DNA of 64,000 nucleotides from positions 427,395,890-427,459,889 of the forward strand of contig NC_133658.1 of the NCBI RefSeq assembly GCF_037893015.1. Direction: 5' to 3'. Under the pieces are notes generated by a model that ran no database searches, was not told the origin of the DNA, and saw only the letters and a program-made list of their open reading frames with translations. This stretch comes from Macrotis lagotis. Taxonomy: Eukaryota > Chordata > Mammalia > Peramelemorphia > Peramelidae. A program made the translations under genes and the position numbers. Positions 24,191 through 35,556 of the stretch are shown here, in pieces. Each line of letters starts with the position of its first letter. Position 1 is the stretch's first letter.

Positions 24191-24610
24191 CTTTTATCAG
24201 TCCCTTCTTCCCTTATCTTTCCCTTTTCTAGTCCCTCCCTTCCCAATAGTTTAGTTCCCAGATGGGAATGTAATTTATTCCCTCACTGAGCTAAATGTAT
24301 TGAATAGATTTTACTCAGCATTCACATTCTCCCTTCTTTCAAGTGCAAACAATTCTGAGAGTCATATTATTTCTTGCACTATTTGTGGCCCTCCCTCCAG
24401 TCTTATTTTCTTTCACACTTTACCTCCCCCCCTCCCCATCCAAGGTACTTAACAGCTTGTTAAGTGAAGAAAGTCTCATTGTCTCTTCCACTTTACCACC
24501 CCTCCCCACCCAGGGTTCTTAACCTCTTGTTAAGGGAAGCAGGGACACTGATCTAATTAACTATAATTCATTTGGTAGTTCATTGACAACTTTACAAATT
24601 ATTGTAAGTA

Positions 24611-24760
24611 GGGGTAGCTAGGGGATGCAGTGGATAAAGCACTGGCCCTGAAGTCAGCAGTACCTGAATTCAAATCTGGCCTCAGACACTTAATAATGAC
24701 CTAGAGGTGTGGCCTTGGGGAAATCACTTAACCCCATTGCCTTGCAAAAACTAAAAAAAA
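24611..24760 (+). mobile_element. SINE with 13-bp TSD
   Basis: Head 'ggggtagctaggggatgcag', B-box region 'gaattcaaatctgg', core and A tail are all present. The TSD is attattgtaagta at 24598-24610 and attatttcaagta at 24761-24773 (two differences). It is inserted in the inter-ORF region of the antisense L1. Confidence 0.92.
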
Positions 24761-25049
24761 ATTATTTCAAGTAACAGAGACACTGTCTCAGGTCCTTACA
24801 GTTTATGATGCCCTCATTAGACAAGGTGCTAAGCACCTTGTGATTAAATTGAGTCAAAGTATAAAGAGAAGCTTAAGTTAAAGTTAACACTCCTACTTTT
24901 TTTCAGGACTTTTTGTCTCCCATATCCTTTAATTTTATTCTCTTTGATTGTATTCTACCCTCTAATTTTCCTTAGAGAAGTAAAGTTCTAAAGAATTAGA
25001 ATAGTTATATCTTCCCTTGTAAGGGCCAACATTTATTTAAAAGAATTTT

Positions 25050-25955
25050 GTTTTTTCAGTCCCCTTTTTCATTTACCATTTTTATGTAACTCTTCAGTCA
25101 TGTATTTGGCGATTGAATTCTCTGTTCAGTTCTGGTCTTTGTGTCAGGATTTCTGGAAATCCTGTATTTCACTGAACATCCCTTTTTGCCCCTGACAGTA
25201 TATGCTGAATTTTGCAGAATAGTACATTCTGGGTTGTAATCCCAGGTCCTTAGCTCTTTGAAATATGTTATTTTAGTTCTTCTGATCTTTCAGTGTTGAG
25301 GCTTATAAGTTCTGTGTTAGTCTGATTGTGTTCCCTTTGTATTTGAATTGTTTTCTTTTTGCTACTTGCAATAGTCTCTCTTTTATTTGAGGGTTTTTGA
25401 ATTTGGCTATTACAAACCTTGGAGTTTTTATTCTGGGGTTTCTTTCAGGAGGGGTTCTGTGGATTCTTCCAATTGTTCTATTGTTATATTAATCTAGTAG
25501 ATTGGGGCAGTTTTCCCTTCTAATTTCCTGCATGATTATTTCCAGGTTCTTTTGTTGGTTCAGGCTTTCTAGTAGTCCAAGGATTCATAGATTGTCTCTC
25601 CTGAATCAGTTTTCCAGGTCATTCATTTTTCCCTAGAAGGTACTTTACATTTTTTTCAATTTTTTTCAACCTTTTAATTTTGTTTGATGAACTCTTATAG
25701 TCTTGTAAATTCATTAGTTTCTAAGTGTTCAGTTCTAACTTTTAGGATTTTATTTTTTTCAATTATCTTCTGTCTTTCCTTTTCCAGCTGATTATTTTTA
25801 TTTTTAATGGAGCTGATTTCTTTGGTTAACTTGTCACAATTTTCCTGCATGACTTCCATTTCTTTTTCCATTCTTTTTCTTCCTCTCTTTTTTGGTTCTT
25901 AAATTATTTTTTAAGCTCTTCAATGAGCTTTTGTATTAGAGTCCAGTTTATAGAC
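25050..25955 (-). pseudogene. L1 ORF1, broken
   Basis: Minus-strand sequence from about 25945 encodes Lys/Glu-rich coiled-coil pieces. It then passes into ORF1 sequence with an 'acaaagggaacacaatcaga' block near 25330 and a C-terminal part near 25170-25100. Several frameshifts are needed to read through. It belongs to the L1 whose 5' UTR lies at 25960-26653. Confidence 0.7.
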
Positions 25956-26744
25956 TGTTTTGATGCTTCTTCTGTGAGTGATTTTTTAACAGCTTTCTTC
26001 TTCAGACATGGCATTATTGGCATCTTTATCTGTGAAATAGTTTTCTATTGTGAGCATTCTTTTAGCTTTTTTATTCATTTTTGTTGTTGTAGTTCTGTTC
26101 CTGGGGTATATGGAATATTGATCCAAGCTTTTACTTTGCTGGGGCTAGGGTCTGATCCCTGGCTCTTTGTTGGCCAAGATGTTACCTATGCAGTCCAGGC
26201 CTTGCCTTTGCAGAGATTTGTTTCCTCCTTTATGTCCAGGTTCTGACTTGAGAGAGGATTGTTCTTGATTCAGTCCTGTCTTTCACTCTGGTGTTTTCAG
26301 GGTTCAGACTTTGGGATTGGAATCCTCCCTGCTGGCTTGCTATCTAGCTGCTGGGACCTCCCTCTGCTGCTGTTAAGCTGGGGGACCTGGATTGCACTGT
26401 GGCTAAAAGTCTTCTGCTGGCTTTCCCTGCTCTCCAGTCTCCTGGATTTTACTTCCTCTCCCCCCCCCCCAAAGACAGACCTTCTCTGGAAATCCTCTAA
26501 GATATCTACAATTGAAAACTTCTTTGAATCTTCTCTTTTTCTTGGTGGGATCTGTAGTTTGATTGTCAGAGTAGTGGTTTCATTTATCTTTGGCAGGGAA
26601 AGGCTCTGGGAGCAGGTTAGCTTCATTCTTGGCTCTTCCCCAGAATTCCTCCATCATTCATTTTTAAAGAACATCACAACATCAGGGAAGTCATGCCAGG
26701 AGAAATGGATTTAAGTGAAGGGTATTGTGCTAGGTCATCATTCA

Positions 26745-26912
26745 CACTTTTTCCTTCAAAGCCCTGGATGTGAGGCAATCAAGGTTAAGTGACTTATCCA
26801 AGGTCACACAACTAGTAAGAGTCAAGCATCTAAGGCTGGATTTGAACTCCTGTCTGTCTATTGTGACTCTAAGACCAGTTCTCTAACCACTGCATCACCT
26901 AGCTACCCTATT
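26745..26912 (-). mobile_element. Antisense CORE-type SINE
   Basis: 'caaggttaagtgacttatcc', 'aaggtcacacaactagtaag', 'ggatttgaactcctgtctg' (B-box complement) and 'accactgcatcacctagcta' give the reverse order of a marsupial CORE-SINE. Confidence 0.88.
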
Positions 26913-27895
26913 TGTTTATAATTATTCTTCCCTTTTACCAGTTCAGATGAGAGATTCTCTCCTTCCTCCCCTTTTCTGTTTATACTATAAATACCCTAAG
27001 AATCTCATTTATGTGAGTTAATTTTCCCAATTCTCTTTCTCCCATTCCATTCCTCTTTCTTGCCCTTTCATTTTTCCTTTGAAAATTCCAATACAGTATA
27101 ATTACAGTCATGACCTCTAAGTTTTTTCCCCCTCTAACAGCTTTAATGATTATAAAATTTTAGAACTTATATATCTCATCTGCCCATTTAGGGATATAAA
27201 TAATTTCTTTGTTTAGTCTATCATGATTTCTCATTCATTTTTACTTTTTTATACCTGAGTCTCATGCTTTAATGTCAAATTATCTATTATGCTCTGGTCT
27301 TAGGAAATGCTTGAAAGTTCTCTGTTTCATTAAATGATCATTTTCCAATGGTAAGATTATACTCAGTTTTGCTAGATAGATTATTCTTGGTTGTAATACT
27401 ATCATATTCTAAACCCTCCATTCCTATAGAGTGAAACTTGATAAATCTTCTGTGATCCTGACCACAACTCTATGGTATTTTAATTCTGTCCTTTTGGCCA
27501 CTTGTACCATTTTTCCTTAACATGGGAGTTCTAGACTTTGTTTATCATAATCCTGGGAATATTCATTTGTGAATTTGGGATCAACTTTCAGAAGGTCACC
27601 AGTGGATTCCTTTGAATCCTAATTTTTCCTATGGTTCTAAATTATTTGGGCAGTTTGCTTTATATTTTCTTAAAATATTATGTCCAGGCCCTTTTATATG
27701 TAACTCAAGATTTTCAGGAAACCCAGTGATTCTTAAATTGTCTCACCTCAACATATTTTCCAGGTTAGTTTTTTTTTTTTTTATCCTAAGAGATATTTCA
27801 CATTTTCTTATATCTTATATAATCTTTTCACTTCATTTCATTGTTTTTTGATGTCTCATGGATTCATTAGCTTCCACTTTGCCAATTCTAATTTT
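26913..27895 (-). mobile_element. Antisense old L1, part 2 (inter-ORF and ORF1)
   Basis: Pyrimidine-rich inter-ORF sequence (26940-27110) is followed by ORF1 C-terminal and middle sequence ('gatcattttccaatggtaag' near 27340, 'gatagattattcttggttgt' near 27380). ORF1 coiled-coil sequence follows towards 27895, where the CHMP3 retrocopy interrupts it. Confidence 0.7.
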
Positions 27896-28929
27896 TGAAA
27901 TAGCAGAAACTAATCAAAATCCATTTATGGTGGGGGGGTTTTCAGAAAACCAAATAGATAACAGAGTATTTAAAAGTGCTTTATAAGAAGACCGTACTTT
28001 CTTCATGGGATTTTTCTCCATTCTGAACAACTCTTTTAATTCTGTAAATTATGCACTGTTATCTCAGGTAAATTATTCCATTTCTAACACCTGTTATAGC
28101 CTCACCTCCTCTGTAGGGTTTTCAGCAGAAATCAGCAACAATACCAGCAACAGAAATGCAACAATAAAATTTGTAGGAGATAGGTAAAAAGTTGTACATT
28201 TTAGTCAGTCTACCAGTTTAGTCAGTTCACCAGATTACCAAACAAAAGCTATTCACTGCTTACAAATAGTCATACCCATCTTTGTAGAATGGCAAATTGG
28301 AACTGCATGACTTCAGAATCATCTTCCTCCTCCTCAGCAGTAGCAAGTGTCACCCTACAGGCTCGAACTCTAGAAAAATATTCATAATTTTACTGTCTGT
28401 TTTGAGTAAGGCCCCTAATGTAATCTCAAAGTGAACTTTGTCACCATTTCTGCTCCTTCCTCCAGTTCTTCCTGATTACCCATACTTTCAAAAGTGTCTT
28501 CTAACATCTTCTCTGTGGTTACTGCCATCATTATCTCTTTGGACAGCTCCTTTAGAGTTGTCTAGATCTTTGGGATCTTCACTAGGCCTTGCATGACTCT
28601 CAGCACTTCTGTGCTTTTCTGCAAGGAGTCAGTCATTCAAAGGACAGTCAATTGGTTTTTTGCATCCATGAGAGCAGAATTCATACTTCTCTTTGATGAA
28701 TACAGTTTGTTCATAACCTTCCTTAACATTATTATCTCCTTGTCTAAAATAGTACACATACTTCTGACCTTTTTTGATACATCCTTCACTTTTTCTTGTT
28801 CCATATGGATTTCTTCTATTTTCCTATCAACAATGTTCATTTCTTTCCTGATCTTCAGTGATAATTCATTGACCAGCTCCTTAGGTTTTTCTTGTGTCTT
28901 TTCAAAATGTCCCATTGTATTGCCTTATA
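27896..28929 (-). pseudogene. CHMP3: CHMP3 (VPS24) processed pseudogene
   Basis: CHMP3 is a subunit of the ESCRT-III filament that drives endosomal membrane scission. A 92-codon frame from the ATG at 28915 to 28640 reads MGHFEKTQEKP, KELVNE, SLKIRKEM, then VDRKIEEI and KLYSSKRSMNS, matching the basic N-terminal helices of CHMP3. The match continues after a frameshift: ELSKE at 28536-28550, LEDTFESM at 28481-28504, an acidic run near 28460 and the C-terminal 'EVMQ' region near 28310. The parent protein is about 222 residues and this copy has stops and frameshifts after residue 92. The match runs uninterrupted by intron-like sequence. Flanks ttgccaattctaatttt (27879-27895) and ttgcctattctaatttt (28930-28946) look like a 17-bp TSD in the old L1 ORF1. 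No poly(T) survives at the 3' side. The assignment is from memory of the family, without alignment. Confidence 0.88.
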
Positions 28930-28946
28930 TTGCCTATTCTAATTTT

Positions 28947-29234
28947 AAGTATTTTGAGGTCTCTTTTTTTAGTCAACATTATCAAATGTTTATGTTGGTG
29001 AATAATTGCATTCCCCTAGTAGTCTCTGATAATTTTCTCTGTTTCTTTGTGATTCATATCTATTTCCCACCTCCTAATTTTTTACTTAGGTTAAAGATTT
29101 CCTTTCGCTTCATTCTGGTTCAATTAGCTATGGTTTACCAATCCTAACAGCATTTTCAAATACACAGTTCTTTATTTTATTTCTTGATTCTTTTTTTCTT
29201 GGAATTTTGATAATTTCTCATCAGTTTAGTGGTT
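28947..29234 (-). mobile_element. Probable antisense old L1, part 3 (ORF1 coiled coil)
   Basis: The T-rich sequence after the right TSD of the CHMP3 retrocopy resembles continued antisense ORF1 coiled-coil sequence of the same old L1. This rests mainly on position and composition. Confidence 0.4.
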
Positions 29235-29316
29235 TCTTATGTTATGTAAATTGACCTACATGCATCACACATAAATAACTGAGATGCTTAAGTTGAAATA
29301 GATGCTAATTATGCTG
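29235..29316 (+). repeat. Direct repeat copy 1 (about 80 bp)
   Basis: 'aaataactgagatgcttaag' and 'aaatagatgctaattatgct' occur here and at 31076-31150 in the same orientation, with about 90% identity over 75-80 bp. The family is not recognised. Confidence 0.9.
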
Positions 29317-29867
29317 TGTTTTTTCCAATTTTTTAATTTCAAAATTAACTAATTAATTTTCTCTTTTACTGTTTTTGTTAATACAAGAATTCATGGATGT
29401 AAATTTACCTCTGAAATACACTTAACTTCATCTAATGGATTATATATTTTATTGTTATTGCATAATCTTTACTAAAGTTCTTTATGTTTCCATAATTTTA
29501 TCTTTGACTCAAAACTATACATAGGGTATCATGCCTTTACCTAAGGGTAATCTACCCAAAGGAATGCATATTTTGATCCCTGAAACCTCACAAAATATTT
29601 TTGGGTTTATGGGCTAGATTTCTATCTTAAGGATCATGCCTTAAACCCAAATCACGCTGGTTCTCATTGATTCATTAACAATAGATTCCAGCCCAAATCG
29701 TACTTGATCATTATTTGGGTCCTGATAGTTCAGAGTGAGTGTAACCAGCAATTATTTCTGTTTTGCTAAGGTCATTCTTTTCCTTATTTCTTACCTAACC
29801 TTTACCACTGAATGGAAATTGCCTCCATCAAACTGAAACCTTAGAAAAGATCTCTCTTAAAATGTTA

Positions 29868-30057
29868 AGGTCACCCACTGCATTGGGGCCATCTCCAGTC
29901 ATCCTGATCCACATCTGGTCAATGGACCCAGATGGCTCTGGAGAAGAGAGTGAGGCTGTTGACTTTGCAAAGCCCTGCCTCATTGAAATCTAATTCACTT
30001 GCCAGTCATGGCATCTTCTTCCTGACATGATCCTCTTCAAGAATGAAGGACAAATAA
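29868..30057 (+). mobile_element. RTE-derived SINE-like repeat
   Basis: 'catctccagtcatcctgatc', 'gacccagatggctctggaga', 'gagagtgaggctgttgactt' and 'agaatgaaggacaaataaca' form a recognisable marsupial repeat without a tRNA head. A diverged second copy lies at 53160-53415. The RTE link is from memory; an RTE-like RT relic lies nearby at 30505-31060. Confidence 0.65.
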
Positions 30058-30059
30058 CA

Positions 30060-30162
30060 TCATTAAGTTCAATGTCAGACACTGTGCTAAGGACTGGAAG
30101 TGTGAAAAAAGACAAAAATCAGTTCCTGTTCTCAAGTAGCTTATAGTCAAATGAGGGAGACA

Positions 30163-30166
<4 letters not shown>
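30060..30166 (+). mobile_element. L2 3'-end fragment
   Basis: 'cactgtgctaaggactggaa' and 'cagttcctgttctcaagtag' match the conserved L2-type 3' region. A GT microsatellite follows directly. Confidence 0.7.

Positions 30167-30218
<52 letters not shown>
30167..30218. repeat. (GT)n microsatellite
   Basis: About 25 GT units directly after the L2-like fragment. Confidence 0.97.
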
Positions 30219-30221
<3 letters not shown>

Positions 30222-30504
30222 GAATTAGAGGTAATCAATTGAAAGAAGGCAATATTATTCAAGGAAATATTTCTTCTTGTAAAAAGTGGGAATTTTTCTT
30301 GGAAATGAAAAAAAACCAAGCAACCAGCAAACAGAAATGGGGAGACAGTGTGACTCCTTTCAATCATATAGTTTTTTCCCCTATGAATTGTTAGGTCATT
30401 CTCCTTTGAGGAATAATGGATTTCATTGACAGGGTCCTATAATGTTCCATGACACTCACAAGTAAGAGCAGCTAGAAAACTTCACCATCTTCAGGGAATC
30501 TCTC

Positions 30505-31060
30505 TTCCATTTGAATCCTGTACAAGAAAACCTCCATAATGGTGTGGTGAACACCAATGATGACCAGGTAGCTCTATTTTATGCTTATTTCATGATCTCA
30601 AAAATCAGAGCATCACTGAAAAGAGTTATATCCATGCATGTATTTATCAGGGAGCCTTCCATGATTTTAGCATTTTCAAGAAAGATTTCCTGTTAGAGTC
30701 TTTAAGAATTATTTTGGTCTATTGAGTCAAATGCTTTATCATCTATAGCAGTAAATAGTAGGACCTTGAATTTTCTGCACTTTTATGTATTTACACCTGG
30801 AAAATATCATTTTCAAAAGCCCAGCCCTTACCTTCATTTTCAACAAGAAAAACCTTGGTTAAAAAATTATTAATCTAATAAAAAAAATTGAACAAATAGG
30901 AGAAAGTAGATTTTTAGATTGTTACTGTGGATTCACAAGCACCATTTTGTGGAAATTATATCATTTGGGATTTTTTTCCCATTCTTTTTGGTGTCTTCTC
31001 TAAAAGATATGCCAAGTCATCACTATGCTTTTTAAACCTTGTCTAAAATATTTTGTTCAA
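30505..31060 (-). mobile_element. Antisense RTE-like reverse transcriptase relic
   Basis: On the minus strand near 30750-30720 the sequence encodes an AIDDKAFDSID-like stretch, resembling motif A of a non-LTR reverse transcriptase. Downstream blocks fit RTE-clade order. Several stops and frameshifts break it. The clade is inferred from resemblance to marsupial RTE. Confidence 0.5.
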
Positions 31061-31075
31061 TCATTCTCAGATTTG

Positions 31076-31150
31076 TCTTATGCAAATTGACCTATATACA
31101 TCATACATAAATAACTGAGATGCTTAAGTTGAAATAGATGCTAATTATGC
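31076..31150 (+). repeat. Direct repeat copy 2 (about 75 bp)
   Basis: Second copy of 29235-29316. Compared with copy 1 it lacks a few bases near 'ttatgcaaattgacc' and has scattered changes. Confidence 0.9.
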
Positions 31151-31459
31151 TAATACATAAATGCTGATGATGGGGATAGGTTGCTATTGAAGCAAAAATA
31201 AAATTTCTATTTTACCCTTTCCATTCCTACCTTCCTCCCAGTTTCACCAATGAATTGCGTTGAAAATAAATGGTTTAGTTGAATCTGAATCTAATGTTTC
31301 TATATATTTTACTTATTTTACAATTGAAGTTTTTGCTTCCTTCCATCATTTAAGAGTATTAGCTGTTCAAATCTTCTTTTAAAATAAGTTTTAATGCTGT
31401 CTTCTGTTTCTTACATCATCATAGCTACCCCAAATATTTCTTCCTTTCCTCCTCCTAGA

Positions 31460-32170
31460 GTTATTGCATGCAACAAAAAGTATTTTTAGAGTGGAATAAA
31501 ATCAGAATAACTAATTGAGAGACTGAAAAAGTTCAAAATCATATGCATTGTGTAATACCTATGAATTTCTCACCTCCATGAATGAGTGTGTTGGAGATGT
31601 CTATTCATAGTTCTCCTTTTGAGTCATGCTTGTTTTTATAAATCTATTATTCAATTTTTATCTTTTGATATGTGGTTCTCTTCATTTATGTTGTTGACAT
31701 TTTTGTGCATTTTTAAGTTCTGTTTATTTTATCTATCAATTCATGTATATCTTTATACATTTCTCTGCACATATCACATATATAACTTATTACAGCACAG
31801 CAAAATTATATTAAATTTATGTAATATTGTTTGTTTCACTATTCCCTAGCGAATGGCCATCCACTTTGTTTCAAAGCTTTGCCATCACAAAAAGTGCTGC
31901 TATGTATTGATGTCTATCAAAACTTTTTGCTTATTGATAGCTTTCTTGGGAAATAAGCCCAGAAATGGAGTCTCTGGTTCTCTAATTCATATAGACATCT
32001 TAGCTACTTTATTTTGCCAATATCTATTCTGCTATTGTTTTGCTAACACTATTCTGACACTTCCTCTGGATATAAAAGTGATCCTGCATTCTCAAAACTA
32101 TGCCAATGGAGCACACTTTCTGTTAATACTTTGGGTATGGTCCAGTAACAGAGACTGTGTCTGGCATTGA
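31460..32170 (-). mobile_element. Antisense L1 3' end
   Basis: 'gcgaatggccatccactttg', 'gccatcacaaaaagtgctgc' and 'ggagtctctggttctctaat' are the reverse of L1 ORF2 C-terminal and 3' UTR sequence of an older subfamily. The 3' UTR lies to the left, from about 31460. Confidence 0.75.
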
Positions 32171-32526
32171 TGATCATTCAAATTAGAGAGATTCCTTACC
32201 AGGTGGGTTCAAGGTGATGATATTTTCAGTTATAGTAATTTTTAAACTCTAGTTGCTATTTTAGTTATAAAGAACTTCTGATCTTCACTGGAGGAGGGAG
32301 AGGTCAGAATTGGTTAAATTACACACCTTTGAAGTATTGGAGGAAGTATAAAATTTACATTGAATCTCTGAATAATTTTAGAGTTTGCCCAGTCTTTATT
32401 TTTGTTGACTGTTCATAGGTGATTTACATATCAAAAGTCTTTGGACAGACCTGGTTTTCTATAACTTGAAGTTCCACTTCAGGATTGATTTGCATATCAA
32501 AAGTTTGCTTTCTTCTGAAGAAGTTA

Positions 32527-32751
32527 TTAGAAGAGATATAAAGTTTCAAATGTACATTTTCTGCCTTTAAATATCATGCTTGGTTTAGTTGAGTAGTAGA
32601 CCTTAGAATGGAGTCTAATTTCCCTTATTTTTCCATCCATCATATTCCACTGTTTCCTATTGTTACTCATTTCAGATGAATAATTCTGAGATATTAGAGT
32701 TGATATCACTTGATAAATGATGTTTTTCTTCTCAACTGCTTTTAAAATCAT
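32527..32751 (-). pseudogene. L1 ORF1 C-terminal domain fragment
   Basis: A 74-codon frame with KKNIIYQVIS, SSEMSNNRKQW and KPSMIFKGRKCTFE resembles the order of the L1 ORF1p C-terminal RNA-binding domain (a Ser-Ser-Glu block, an Arg-rich W segment, then a 'lsf.fkGk..tF' strand). The family's YPAKL segment is degraded to YYSTKPS. The frame is short and isolated, so it is a relic. Confidence 0.6.
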
Positions 32752-34251
32752 CTTTTTCTTGGTCTAACCCTGAAGTTATATGACAATATTTTTGGAGGAG
32801 TTGAATCTCACATTCATTCCTGTTGTCATCTAGTAGACTGAGTTAAGCAATTGTTTGTTGCTTGATCTCCACAATTCTGGGAAAGGTTCTTGAAATACAA
32901 TTATGCAGACATTTGCTTTCTTCACATTTGTCAAGAATTCTGGTGACTCAAATAATCTCCATGTACTCTGTCCTCTACTTCTATCATCTTGCTTTACTGA
33001 TTATTCTATAACTTCTTCATTTTATCTTTAAGTAAAACAATTCTACTTATTATTTATGTTTTAGTTAAATTTTTCTCAGATAGCTCCATGATATGTATTT
33101 TCATTATCAATTTATCTTGTTTAAAAATGAATTAAGGTGAGAAGTCCCTTTATCAATGTCAGATAAGGTTTTACCAATATCAGTTCTTCCTTCATTTCCT
33201 TAGAATGTTCATAATATAATTTAATGCTTTGATCAATTATAATCTGATATGTTGATTTATTTGATTCTACTTATGAATATTGCAAATTTGTTTCTACAGT
33301 TATTGTCATTATTCATATATTATTTTCTATCTAGTCTTTTCAGAGCCTTTCAGTCCATAAAATATGACTATGATGTTAAAGGCATTTTCCCCCATTTTCT
33401 CTTTTAGTAAGAGGTTTTGGAGAAGACCCCTGGTTTTGCAAAATGGAATACCTTCCATAGAACATCTGACCTATCGTTGAGAGATAGTCAAATTGCTGGT
33501 ATGCCATTGCGGCTCCTGATTTTTTTCCTCTAGTCCTGATAGGGTGAGGTGGGAATGTTGTTGATAATTGTCACTGGAGTTGGAATAGTTACCCATTCTG
33601 TGGTCCATTAGAGGAGTAAAGATGAATAGCTCTACATCTTTTAGAACCCTCTTCCATACCTTATACCTTCCCTTCAACTTCTAACAAATATGGAATAGAA
33701 TTCACCTCTCTGTCCTCAAAGTAAATGGCAGGTACAAGCATATGGTAGCAGGCAAAAATATCTGAACTTGTGTCCCTAAATGTTTTATTCTGCTTATCTT
33801 CTATATTCTCTGAAAACAGGCCACTGGCCATTTCTCCTCAGAAATGAATATTTCTGGTCTCAGAAGCTTCTCTATAAATCTGAGTGCTCTTGAATTAGGT
33901 ACTGGTTATTAATAAGAGAATTATTTCTCAGAGACCAGTAGCATCATAGGGATTGTTCAACTGAAAGATTAAAGACAAAACCATGTGTAATTGCAAAAGA
34001 GCTTGAATAGCACAGATCTAAGATGTAAGTGAAATATCTATACCATAGTGTAATTGATCATTTGAAATGTTTTGTGCCTGCTATATTGATTAATGTTTGC
34101 CAGTGAGGTTTTGCTTCTTAGGAATTTCTGAGGTGGGAAAAAAATGTCCTGTATCTGATACCCACATTGAACACTGAGCACTTTTGAGAGGTTTCCTAGA
34201 AATTTAACGCTGGTGTAAGTTGGTGAGACAGAGTGAGAGAAAAATCTGAAC

Positions 34252-34327
<76 letters not shown>

Positions 34328-34344
34328 TTATATGTATATATACC
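34252..34344. repeat. (TA)n microsatellite
   Basis: About 90 bases of nearly pure TA with a few TG and TTTA interruptions. Confidence 0.97.
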
Positions 34345-34922
34345 AGATTTTCTAGATTGGGTCTCCATTATCAATTATTCCTTTCCTTTTTTGAAAGATT
34401 TTGGGGGTAGAAGGGCTTCCAGGATTATTTTTCTTCTTCTCACATGTTTTTTATTTCTTGGGGGGGTAGTGTTTTTGCTCTTGTTTTTATAAAGGATGCT
34501 AGGAAAGATGGAGTCTTATGACATCTCATTCTGTTGTCTTGCCATAAATCCTAAATCTTCTTTCTCATCTTCCTATATTATAATTGCTCCCATCATGTAC
34601 AATGAAAGTACAACCAACTCACACGCTATATTTTTTAAAAATTCAAATAAATTTTAATTCAAATAAAACTAAAATATTAAGAAAATTTAATTGATGCTTA
34701 TTCTTATAATGCTCTCAATGATATTTTAATTCATATGCATGAATATTAATTATTTTTCATTGTTTTCTCACACTCCATATCTCATATTTACACATCTGGT
34801 GAGTAGGAATTTTCTTGGAAGAGAACATATCAAACAAAAGTAAGAAAGCACAAAATGCTTATAGCTAACATGCCTTGATGTTATCCGCGATCCTATCATG
34901 TGCTAACCGTTCTGCTAATTCA

Positions 34923-35230
34923 GATCATTTAGTTCAATCCAATAAACACTCATCATCTACAAGGTGAAAAACACTGTGCTATATGCTAGGATAAGGAAAG
35001 AATTGAACAGTCCCTATTTCAAACAACTTAATAACTCCATTGGGGCAACAAAACTTATATACCAATAAATATACACAAAGCAAATTATGTAACAAAAACA
35101 TTTCAAAGGTGAGAAGTGCAAATAACTGGGGGAAATGAGGATTAGGAAAAGATCCATAAAGAAGATGACTTCTGAGTTGTACTTTGAAAGAAACTAAGAA
35201 ATCTATGAGAAGGAAGTGATGAAAGGATAT
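34923..35230 (+). mobile_element. L2-type 3' fragment
   Basis: 'aacactgtgctatatgctag' followed by 'gacttctgagttgtactttgaaag' follows the order of L2-like elements (size/export block, then 'gacttctgag.tg...ttgaa'). Confidence 0.6.
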
Positions 35231-35429
35231 AACCTAGACATATAGAACCAATTGTTTCAATGCTATAGATGAAAGATATATTATGTGGGAAACATATACC
35301 AGTTTGACTACAACAGTATGCAAGTAAACTGTGTATTCTGTAATTGCAATGGCCAAGACTGTCCCCCCAAAAATATGAGGACTTCTTTAAAGAGGTGACA
35401 GATCATGGGAGTAGAATGTTGCATATGTC

Positions 35430-35556
35430 AGAACCCTCTTCCACACCTTATACCTTCCCTTCAACTTCTAACAAATGGGAAATGTTCTTGAAATACAATA
35501 TGCAGACGCTTGCTTTCATTACATTTGCCAAGAATTCTGGCGACTCAAATATCTCC
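35430..35556 (+). repeat. Chimeric duplicate of two segments near 33 kb
   Basis: 35430-35476 matches 33642-33688 with one difference. The adjoining 35477-35556 matches about 32879-32970 with about 90% identity. The two source segments lie about 700 bp apart and in the opposite order. The family behind them may be the antisense L1 5' region at 32440-34545. Confidence 0.85.

Larger units (their letters stand above)
19938..26664 (-). mobile_element. Nearly full-length antisense L1 with 11-bp TSD
   Basis: The body is 19949-26653 (about 6.7 kb, including a SINE). Perfect 11-bp matches, tcattcatttt, flank it at 19938-19948 and 26654-26664. On the minus strand the order is 5' UTR (26653 to about 25960), ORF1 (about 25950-25050), a long inter-ORF region holding the SINE, ORF2 (about 24190-20400), 3' UTR and a short A tail. 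The 5' end reads 'ggggaagagccaagaatgaa' on the minus strand, a typical L1 start. Both ORFs are broken. Confidence 0.88.
32440..34545 (-). mobile_element. Antisense L1 ORF1 and 5' UTR (ORF2 absent)
   Basis: The minus-strand ORF at 32751-32527 resembles the ORF1p C-terminal domain. Upstream T-rich sequence to about 33300 may be the rest of ORF1. The right end near 34540 ('gttgtcttgccat') is the reverse of an L1 5' start. Together with 31460-32170 this could be an ORF1-only element in antisense. The 5' UTR part (33300-34545) is assigned by position. A TA microsatellite is embedded. Confidence 0.5.

Noticed and set aside
25923..26714. Plus-strand ORFs of 107 and 151 codons
   Set aside because: They are shadows of the antisense L1 5' UTR and ORF1 start. 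The real signal is on the minus strand.
28593..29147. 184-codon plus-strand ORF
   Set aside because: It is the complement of the CHMP3 retrocopy and L1 ORF1. Its composition (Phe, Ser, Ile) is that of reversed coiled-coil coding sequence.
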